DNA of 23,160 nt from CAIVAT01 sp037128705. GTDB taxonomy: Bacteria; Bacteroidota; Bacteroidia; Bacteroidales; FEN-979. The stretch is taken from NCBI GenBank assembly GCA_037128705.1, contig JBAXVX010000041.1:1-23160 (forward strand), in the 5' to 3' direction. The notes beneath the pieces were generated by a model. The model saw nothing but the letters and a program-made list of their open reading frames with translations. It was not told the DNA's origin and ran no database searches. Shown piece after piece: positions 1-5,535 of the stretch (the stretch's first letter is position 1; the number at the start of each line of letters is the position of its first letter). The position numbers and the translations under genes are program-made.

Positions 1-32
1 ATGAGTAGCAAAAGTACTCATTATTCTTTTTT
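1..32 (+). terminator. Rho-independent terminator of the gene upstream of the window
   Basis: A perfect 7-bp inverted repeat (ATGAGTA at 1-7 and TACTCAT at 15-21) encloses the loop gcaaaag and is followed by a T-rich tract at 22-33. That is the shape of an intrinsic terminator on the + strand. The stem may extend beyond the left edge. A second small hairpin (acctgg at 40-45 with ccaggt at 55-60) follows without a T tract. The gene it would terminate lies outside the window. Confidence 0.55.
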
Positions 33-81
33 TGTAAAGACCTGGCTGAAAGATCCAGGTAGTTATGACCGATTCCCTTGA

Positions 82-113
82 TTTGCTAATTGTATTGTAA
101 AGATGTATCTTTG
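82..113 (+). promoter_or_regulatory. Bacteroidota promoter of the carboxyltransferase gene
   Basis: TTTG at 82-85, a 20-nt spacer, then TATCTTTG at 106-113 match the -33/-7 pattern (TTTG, 19-21 nt, TAnnTTTG) used by the primary sigma factor of Bacteroidota. Transcription would begin around 117 and leave a leader of about 23 nt before the ATG at 140. It is one of the best promoter matches in the window. Confidence 0.75.
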
Positions 114-139
114 CAGCCCTTGTAAAAAATCGACTGCTT

Positions 140-1687
140 ATGAGTTTGAGAGCAAAGACCACGGAATTGAAAAGGCGCATGCAGGAAGCCTTTAAAGGGG
201 GCGGTGAACAGGCCCTTGAAAAGCAGAAAGCATCTGGCAAAATGACTGCCCGCGAACGCATCCTGGCCTTGCTTGATCCCAACTCTTTCCATGAATATGA
301 TCTTTTTGTGAAACATGCCGGGCAGGATTTCGATATGGATAAAAAATATTTGCCAGGAGATGGTGTAATTACAGGTACCGGATCCATCAGCGCATGGCCG
401 GTTTGTATTTTTGCACAGGATTTCACCGTTGCCGGGGGGTCGCTGGGTTTGATGCATGCCAAAAAGATCACGAAGATCATGGATCATGCCATGAAGATGA
501 AGGTGCCCCTGATCGGGATCAACGATTCCGGTGGCGCCCGTATCCAGGAGGGGGTGAACTCACTGGCGGGCTATGGTGAAATTTTCTACCGCAACACCCA
601 GGCCTCTGGAGTGATACCACAAATTTCAGTTATCCTTGGACCTTGTGCCGGTGGCGCTGTTTACAGCCCTGCCTTAACTGATTTTGTTTTTGTAGTTGAT
701 AAGATTTCCAAGATGTTCATTACTGGTCCTGAAGTGATCAAGACCGTACTTGGTGAAGAGATATCGATGGAAGACCTTGGCGGTGCCCGCGTTCATGCTG
801 AAATTACCGGGAACGCCCATTTTTTTGCTGAAAGTGAAGCAGAATGTTTCGACCAGATCAAAAGATTGGTGAGTTACATTCCCTGGAACAATGAAAAGAA
901 GGCGGAGGTATTCCCCAAAAAAGCACCCAAATCACGCCAGTATAAACTCGACAGCATTTTCCCGACAAATCCGATGACTCCCTACGATGTGAGGGATATC
1001 ATTCGTGCCATTGCCGATGACAGTGACTTCTTCGAGGTTCATGAGATGTGGGCAGCCAACATCGTGGTTGGTTTTGGTCGACTCGACGGACAAACTGTGG
1101 GATTTGTAGCCAATCAGCCAATGGTGCTCGCCGGCGTACTTGATTGCGATTCAAGTGACAAGGCCGCCCGCTTTATTCGTTATTGCGATGCTTTCAATGT
1201 TCCGCTCGTAACCATGGTTGATTTACCAGGGTACCTTCCCGGTGTAGACCAGGAACATGCCGGGGTAATCCGTCACGGGGCAAAAGTTCTCTACGCTTAC
1301 AGCGAAGCAAGTGTTCCAAAGATAACCGTGATTTTACGCAAGGCATACGGGGGAGGTTATATCGCCATGTGCTCGAACCATCTTCGTGCCGATTTTGTAT
1401 TCGCCTGGCCAACAGCTGAAATCGCAGTCATGGGCCCTGAAGGCGCGGCTAATATCATCTTCCGAAATGAAATCAAAGCCAGTGACAACCCGGAAGAAAC
1501 CCGAAAAAGATTAATTGAAGAATACCGCCAGAAATTTGCGAATCCTTACGTGGCAGCAGCTTATGGGTATGTTGATGCCGTAATCGAACCCAATGAAACG
1601 CGGAATTACCTTATGCATTCGTTGACCCTTGCCCAGAGCAAACGCGAAATCCCCCCGAAAAAGAAACACGGGGTACCTCCTTTCTAA
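140..1687 (+). CDS. Acyl-CoA carboxylase carboxyltransferase subunit (propionyl/methylmalonyl-CoA type)
   Basis: The 515-residue protein is a full-length carboxyltransferase of the PccB/MmdA family, which moves the carboxyl group between carboxybiotin and a short acyl-CoA in the cytoplasm. It shows the N-terminal KMTARERI segment, the first crotonase-like half with GGARIQEGVNSLAGYGEIF (about residues 131-149) and GPCAGGAVYSP, and the second half with LPGYLPGVDQEHAGVIRHGA (from about 361) and KAYGGGYIAM (about 400). A biotin carrier gene follows 58 nt downstream on the same strand, so the two probably work together. No biotin carboxylase gene and no Na+-pump decarboxylase membrane subunit is visible, so propionyl-CoA carboxylase, methylmalonyl-CoA decarboxylase and transcarboxylase all remain possible. 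The ATG at 140 sits just downstream of a good promoter. Confidence 0.93.
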   Translation: MSLRAKTTELKRRMQEAFKGGGEQALEKQKASGKMTARERILALLDPNSFHEYDLFVKHAGQDFDMDKKYLPGDGVITGTGSISAWPVCIFAQDFTVAGGSLGLMHAKKITKIMDHAMKMKVPLIGINDSGGARIQEGVNSLAGYGEIFYRNTQASGVIPQISVILGPCAGGAVYSPALTDFVFVVDKISKMFITGPEVIKTVLGEEISMEDLGGARVHAEITGNAHFFAESEAECFDQIKRLVSYIPWNNEKKAEVFPKKAPKSRQYKLDSIFPTNPMTPYDVRDIIRAIADDSDFFEVHEMWAANIVVGFGRLDGQTVGFVANQPMVLAGVLDCDSSDKAARFIRYCDAFNVPLVTMVDLPGYLPGVDQEHAGVIRHGAKVLYAYSEASVPKITVILRKAYGGGYIAMCSNHLRADFVFAWPTAEIAVMGPEGAANIIFRNEIKASDNPEETRKRLIEEYRQKFANPYVAAAYGYVDAVIEPNETRNYLMHSLTLAQSKREIPPKKKHGVPPF

Positions 1688-1724
1688 GTAGCCGTGTCGT
1701 CAGATTGCGAAATGTTTAACTTTT

Positions 1725-1732
1725 TATTTTTG
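1725..1732 (+). promoter_or_regulatory. Possible -7 element before the biotin carrier gene
   Basis: TATTTTTG fits TAnnTTTG and lies 13 nt before the ATG at 1746. The nearest TTG-like -33 candidate (1704-1707) is only 17 nt away, so this is a weak prediction. Co-transcription from the promoter at 82-113 is at least as likely. Confidence 0.3.
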
Positions 1733-1745
1733 AGTCACCCCAGTT

Positions 1746-2063
1746 ATGGACGAAAACATTGAATTGATCGATTTTAAATACGAGGAGATCAGCTATAGGA
1801 CTACATTAACGAAAAAGTTTGCAAACCGTACGCCCTATACCCCCCCGGACCCGAGAAGAATTGTTGCTTTTATTCCCGGAACAATCCTCAAGGTGCACGT
1901 CAAAGAGGGCCACAAAGTTAAAAAGGGCGAGACTTTGCTGGTGCTCAAGGCCATGAAGATGGATAACCACCTGCTGGCAACAATCAATGGTACAGTAAAA
2001 AAGGTTTTTGTTAAACAGGGGGAAATCGTACCCAAACACCATCTGCTCATAGAATTGAAATAA
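1746..2063 (+). CDS. Biotin carboxyl carrier protein (biotin/lipoyl domain)
   Basis: This 105-residue protein ends in a biotinyl domain (about residues 38-105) with the biotinylation sequence LKAMKMDN; Lys71 is the predicted biotin site, attached by biotin protein ligase. Both hammerhead halves are visible: AFIPGTILKVHVKEGHKVKKGE before the lysine and INGTVKKVFVKQGEIV after it. The first 37 residues are polar, contain a PYTPPDPRR segment, and probably form a linker or docking tail. It follows the carboxyltransferase by 58 nt and is its likely partner, carrying carboxybiotin between active sites. It lacks the long Ala/Pro linker typical of AccB, so it is better read as the carrier of a propionyl- or methylmalonyl-type complex than as the fatty-acid acetyl-CoA carboxylase carrier. 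Confidence 0.9.
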   Translation: MDENIELIDFKYEEISYRTTLTKKFANRTPYTPPDPRRIVAFIPGTILKVHVKEGHKVKKGETLLVLKAMKMDNHLLATINGTVKKVFVKQGEIVPKHHLLIELK

Positions 2064-2140
2064 CCCGCTCCACTTTTTTTTTCTTAGGACTGCCACCTTT
2101 TAACTCTTTCTCTTGTCTTGTAATACAGAAAAGAGTTTTT

Positions 2141-2542
2141 ATGAAACCAAATCCGGTGGAATTGAAAATGGTTACAAGTTCTCTTTATGAACAGTGTCCT
2201 TTCATTCTTTTTGCGATTGTCAGTGGCATTGATGCAGAAGGGCGGGTTAATTTACCTGACCATGTTGAATTATCTGTAATGCTTGAGCGCAATACCGGCT
2301 TTTGTTTTGCATTGGAAAAAATCCTGCCGGTTTTATCTGAACGTATCACAGGAGTACAATGTGAAGTGGTGTTTTTGAACAGGGTGGATGCTGTGACCCG
2401 ATTCAATGCATCAAATTCCCGGTGCCTGTTCATTCGAAGCGGGCAGGAACAGATCTATCGCAGGTTCATTCAGCAGGCACGCCTCGATTACAACATTTTA
2501 AGGGCGCAGTTCCGGCTAAACGGGATGATTCGCAACGATTGA
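2141..2542 (+). CDS. Degenerate MNT-type nucleotidyltransferase-fold protein
   Basis: I do not recognise this 133-residue protein as a named family. Its layout resembles the small MNT nucleotidyltransferases (MntA/KNTase type): a strand and turn with glycines (VSGIDAEG, 27-34), a strand where DxD should be (HVELSVML, 41-48), a helix (55-69), a strand CEVVFLNR (74-81), and the tail pattern in which a serine-glycine precedes Ile-Tyr and a final helix (RSGQEQIY, then RRFIQQARLDYNILR). The catalytic GS appears as GI and the metal-binding DxD as H41-x-E43, so ordinary nucleotidyl transfer is doubtful. It begins 77 nt after the biotin carrier and converges with engB. No HEPN toxin partner is adjacent. 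ATG 2141 is the start used; ATG 2168 is an alternative. The fold assignment is inference. Confidence 0.65.
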   Translation: MKPNPVELKMVTSSLYEQCPFILFAIVSGIDAEGRVNLPDHVELSVMLERNTGFCFALEKILPVLSERITGVQCEVVFLNRVDAVTRFNASNSRCLFIRSGQEQIYRRFIQQARLDYNILRAQFRLNGMIRND

Positions 2543-2572
2543 GGAAATGCAATCGCAAATGCGGCCGATGGA

Positions 2573-3205
2573 CTATCTGTCTCCATTGGCAATCTCGGTC
2601 AGAGCCTCTTCAATGACCCCCAATATTTCATCACGGCCGGCCCTGGTTTCTGCTGACGTCGGGATGATCAGGGGTAATTCTGACCACGAGGCCGCAAGTG
2701 CCTTCTGATAGGCAGAAAGGTTAGCGGAGAGTTGCGCCTTGGAGAGTTTATCGATCTTGGTAAAAAGAATGACAAATCCTACCTCGTTATCGCCCAGCCA
2801 GTTCATGAATTCGAGATCGATTTTCTGGACCGCCAGGCGGGAGTCGATCAATACGAAAGTAAGGGCCAGGTTTTCTCGATTCTGAAGATAAGATTCAATT
2901 AATCCCTCAAATTTCGCCCGTTGTTCCTTGGAGAGTTTTGCAAAGCCGTAGCCGGGCAGATCGACGAGGAACCACTCCGTTGTCGTTTTATTCACGGTTG
3001 TTTCAACCTTGAAATGGTTCAACAACCTTGTTTTACCAGGGGTTCCGGAAACCTTGGCCAGCCCTTTATGATCGGCAAGCATGTTGATCAGCGATGATTT
3101 TCCCACATTGGACCGGCCAATGAAAGCAAATTCAGGCAGATCTTCCTTCGGACATAACTTCAGGGACGGACTGCTGCATAAAAACTCAATCTTTTCAATT
3201 TTCAA
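2573..3205 (-). CDS. engB: Ribosome biogenesis GTP-binding protein EngB/YsxC
   Basis: The 210-residue protein is a complete TrmE-Era-EngA-EngB-type GTPase that assists assembly of the large ribosomal subunit. The G motifs are intact: P-loop GRSNVGKS (30-37), a TPGKTR switch I segment (55-60), DLPGYG G3 (82-87), TKID G4 (149-152) and TSA G5 (183-185). Length is normal for the family. It lies 45 nt downstream of the GlsA-like gene on the same strand and is probably co-transcribed, although a -7-like element occurs in the gap. It converges with the small nucleotidyltransferase-like gene, 30 nt away. Confidence 0.96.
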   Translation of the reverse strand: MKIEKIEFLCSSPSLKLCPKEDLPEFAFIGRSNVGKSSLINMLADHKGLAKVSGTPGKTRLLNHFKVETTVNKTTTEWFLVDLPGYGFAKLSKEQRAKFEGLIESYLQNRENLALTFVLIDSRLAVQKIDLEFMNWLGDNEVGFVILFTKIDKLSKAQLSANLSAYQKALAASWSELPLIIPTSAETRAGRDEILGVIEEALTEIANGDR

Positions 3206-3223
3206 CTTCGTTGGGATTTAGGT

Positions 3224-3231
3224 CAAAGGTA
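3224..3231 (-). promoter_or_regulatory. Possible -7 element of engB
   Basis: On the minus strand this reads TACCTTTG, matching TAnnTTTG, 18 nt upstream of the engB ATG. The expected -33 position falls in the end of the acyltransferase gene and has no TTTG. It may give engB some transcription of its own. Confidence 0.35.
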
Positions 3232-3250
3232 GGCAAAAAAATCCGTTTTG

Positions 3251-4105
3251 CTATTTTTCTCCCAGGGCGTACACCTGCTCCTGCACCCATTCAGCCCACT
3301 GCGCTTCTGATCTTGATTTATCGAATGTTGACCAGGGGATCGGATCGCCAAGGATGATGCAGATGGTTTTGTTGAATTGTTTTGCCATCTCGTCAACAAG
3401 GTAGAGCATCTCAAGGTTGGCGTTGATCCCCAGTTTTTTACGCCACCGAGACAGGTTGTAAAACCATTCGGAGTTTTGTCCCTCCACATAAACCGGAACG
3501 ATGTCGCGCTGGTATTTTTTTGCCTTCTTGATGAAGGTGTTTTTCCATTCCAGGTCACGAATCACCATCTTGCCCTTGATACGTTGCTTTCTGGAAACCA
3601 GGCCGGCTGGAAAATAGAGGATCATCTTCTCCGAGGCAAAGGTCTGATCGATCAGCCGGGCATTTTCAGTATTCCTGCCATGTTTGTTGATGGGTATGAA
3701 GAGCGGCCGCAGGCCGGGCACGTTCATCAGCAGGTCATTCACAGGAAAGACGATGTCGGGCCGCATTTCACCGAGTACCTGCATCAGGGCCATGCCATCC
3801 AATCCGCCCAGGGGATGGTTGGAGGCTACGATCAGCCGACCGGAGAGCGGAAGCTTGACAGCCCGCTTGTCGATGGTTTCAACCTTTACCCCGAATTCAT
3901 CCAGGATGGCTTCAACGAAAGGCACGCCGATTTTATCGCGGTTGCGCCAGATGTATCCGTTCACCTCCTCCTGATGCGTGATCCGCTTGAGGTAGGAGAG
4001 GACAAAGCGGGGAATAAAACGCAGCAATTTCGGGTTTTTTAAAGCGAAGAGCGCTTCAATATCGATCAGTTTTTCGGGGATTTCAATATCGGATTTTTCA
4101 GTCAT
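3251..4105 (-). CDS. Lysophospholipid/glycine-lipid O-acyltransferase (GlsA-like, PlsC superfamily)
   Basis: The 284-residue protein belongs to the PlsC-like glycerolipid acyltransferase superfamily. It carries ASNHPLGGLDG (94-104), the form of the catalytic His...Asp motif used by the hemolysin-like subgroup (five rather than four residues between H97 and D103), and FPAGLVSRKQ (165-174), which corresponds to the substrate-binding EGTR block. Such proteins add a second acyl chain to a lyso-lipid at the cytoplasmic membrane face. A GNAT-like N-acyltransferase is transcribed divergently from 4231. In Bacteroides the analogous pair, GlsB and GlsA, makes glycine lipids (N-acyl-acyloxyacyl glycine), so I infer this role here. 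Ornithine-lipid synthesis or a 1-acylglycerol-3-phosphate acyltransferase role cannot be excluded. The ATG at 4105 is 30 nt after a -7 element. Confidence 0.85.
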   Translation of the reverse strand: MTEKSDIEIPEKLIDIEALFALKNPKLLRFIPRFVLSYLKRITHQEEVNGYIWRNRDKIGVPFVEAILDEFGVKVETIDKRAVKLPLSGRLIVASNHPLGGLDGMALMQVLGEMRPDIVFPVNDLLMNVPGLRPLFIPINKHGRNTENARLIDQTFASEKMILYFPAGLVSRKQRIKGKMVIRDLEWKNTFIKKAKKYQRDIVPVYVEGQNSEWFYNLSRWRKKLGINANLEMLYLVDEMAKQFNKTICIILGDPIPWSTFDKSRSEAQWAEWVQEQVYALGEK

Positions 4106-4135
4106 GTTACTTTCCTCGGATTTTCATGATGATTA

Positions 4136-4143
4136 CAAATTTA
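4136..4143 (-). promoter_or_regulatory. -7 element of the GlsA-like gene
   Basis: The minus strand reads TAAATTTG, a match to TAnnTTTG, 30 nt upstream of the start codon. No clear TTTG is seen at the -33 position. It lies back to back with the + strand element at 4191-4198 in the 125-nt divergent intergenic region. Confidence 0.45.
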
Positions 4144-4190
4144 GATTTTTATTCGTTTCCCGGCGATGTTTATATCGGAACCTAACTTCG

Positions 4191-4198
4191 TATATTTG
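4191..4198 (+). promoter_or_regulatory. -7 element of the GlsB-like gene
   Basis: TATATTTG matches TAnnTTTG and lies 32 nt before the ATG at 4231. The -33 region has only a weak tgtt at 20 nt. With 4136-4143 it makes a divergent promoter pair for the two lipid acyltransferase genes. Confidence 0.5.
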
Positions 4199-4230
4199 TA
4201 GAATAAACTCTGTTACTTAGCCTCCATCCC

Positions 4231-5199
4231 ATGGAACCTATTATAGCACCGATCAATAAAAACCTGCTTGAAGCTGAGCTGAACGAAAGCACTTTTTTGC
4301 GCAACACAAATAACGGACGCAATAAAATCTATGTTTTTACCGCCCATGAATCGCCCAGCCTGATGAGGGAGGTTGGACGTTTAAGGGAGATCACCTTCAG
4401 GGATGCCGGCGGAGGAACAGGAAAAAGTGTCGACATCGATGAATATGACATTATGGAGGTTCCATTTCATCAGTTGATCGTATGGGATCCGATAGAAAAA
4501 GAGATATCGGGAGGCTACCGGTTTATCCATGGCCGCGATATCCCCTGTAATCAGGGAGATTGCATTCACAGTGCCACGGCCGAACTTTTCGACTTTTCAA
4601 ACAGGTTTGTCCGCGACTATCTTCCTTTAAGCATTGAACTTGGACGGTCGTTTGTCCAGCCGAATTACCAGCCGCTTGTGAATTTCCGCAAGGGGATGTA
4701 TTCGCTGGATAACCTGTGGGATGGGCTTGGTGCAATGATCATTGAGAATCCCGATGTAAAATTTTTCTTTGGGAAGATGACCATGTATCCTGATTATAAC
4801 CGCACAGCCCGCGACATTGTGCTCTATTTTCTCCGACGCTATTTCCCTGATACAGAAACGCTCATGGTCCCAAAGGAGGCTGTGATCTGTGATACCCAGG
4901 ATGCGAAGATTGCGGAAATATTTTCAGCCCGGACCTATGAGGAAAATTACAAAATACTGATCCAGGAGGTGCGCCGCCATGGAGAACATGTGCCCCCGCT
5001 GGTGAATGCCTATATGAACCTGTCGCCGACCATGCGTACATTTGGAACAGCGATCAATCACGGATTTGGTGAAGTGGAAGAGACCGGGATATTAATCCAT
5101 ATTGAGGACATATATCCGCGCAAAAAGGAGAGGCACCTTACGACCTATATACAACGACTTTCTTCGATCAAAGGTTTACGCTGGCGTAGACGCAGATGA
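4231..5199 (+). CDS. Hemolysin-like GNAT N-acyltransferase (GlsB/OlsB-like)
   Basis: The 322-residue protein resembles the hemolysin/OlsB-like GNAT family, whose members N-acylate an amino acid with a 3-hydroxyacyl chain, the first step of glycine- or ornithine-lipid synthesis. Visible features are the REITFRDAGGGTGKSVDIDEYD segment (about 52-73), QLIVWDPIEKEISGGYRFIHG (about 81-101), the acyl-donor-binding ELGRSFVQPNYQ (136-147), and a C-terminal region with a NHGFGEVEETGILIHIEDIYP stretch. The divergent PlsC-like gene would supply the second acylation. In Bacteroides the enzyme is GlsB. The specific amino acid is inferred from lineage, not visible in the sequence. The last 24 nt (5176-5199) overlap the end of rpsT on the opposite strand, so there is no room for an intergenic terminator. 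Confidence 0.82.
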   Translation: MEPIIAPINKNLLEAELNESTFLRNTNNGRNKIYVFTAHESPSLMREVGRLREITFRDAGGGTGKSVDIDEYDIMEVPFHQLIVWDPIEKEISGGYRFIHGRDIPCNQGDCIHSATAELFDFSNRFVRDYLPLSIELGRSFVQPNYQPLVNFRKGMYSLDNLWDGLGAMIIENPDVKFFFGKMTMYPDYNRTARDIVLYFLRRYFPDTETLMVPKEAVICDTQDAKIAEIFSARTYEENYKILIQEVRRHGEHVPPLVNAYMNLSPTMRTFGTAINHGFGEVEETGILIHIEDIYPRKKERHLTTYIQRLSSIKGLRWRRRR

Positions 5200-5448
5200 T
5201 GCGGCATTCGCCTTACGCATCAGTTTGCTCTTCAGGTTGGAAGCCTTGTTTTTGTGGATCACGTTTTTCTTGGCCAGCTTGTCGATTTGGGCAACAACGT
5301 TGGGAAGATCCTTTGCAATGGTTGCAGCTTCTTCAGTATCACGTAATTTTTTCACAGCGTTACGGACGGTTCTGCCCTGGTAACGGTTTTGAGTACGTTT
5401 TGTTTTGGTGGTTCTGATGCGTTTTTCTGCGCTTTTGTGATTGGCCAT
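5176..5448 (-). CDS. rpsT: 30S ribosomal protein S20
   Basis: This is a 90-residue, very basic helical protein with the S20 signature: MANHKSAEKRIRT at the N-terminus, NRYQGRTVRNAVKKLRD, and KNVIHKNKASNLKSKLMRK near the C-terminus. S20 binds 16S rRNA early in small-subunit assembly. I start it at the ATG at 5448 (MANHKSA) rather than two codons earlier, because S20 proteins begin MAN. Transcription starts from a near-perfect promoter at 5477-5507 with a leader of about 24 nt. The tail SSASTPA is low-complexity and variable in the family. Its stop codon lies inside the convergent GlsB-like gene. Confidence 0.96.
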   Translation of the reverse strand: MANHKSAEKRIRTTKTKRTQNRYQGRTVRNAVKKLRDTEEAATIAKDLPNVVAQIDKLAKKNVIHKNKASNLKSKLMRKANAASSASTPA

Positions 5449-5476
5449 GATCAATAATTATTTTCAAATTGGGGTG

Positions 5477-5507
5477 CAAAGATACAACCTTTTGATGAAT
5501 TTCCAAA
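5477..5507 (-). promoter_or_regulatory. Promoter of rpsT
   Basis: On the minus strand TTTG (5507-5504), a 19-nt spacer and TATCTTTG (5484-5477) match the full Bacteroidota -33/-7 consensus. Strong promoters of this kind are expected for ribosomal protein genes. Confidence 0.75.
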
Positions 5508-5535
5508 CCGATTATAAAATAGAGGCTAAATCTTC

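Noticed and set aside
3377..4042. 221-codon open frame on the + strand
   Set aside because: It is antisense to the clear GlsA-like acyltransferase, and its translation shows no recognisable motif.
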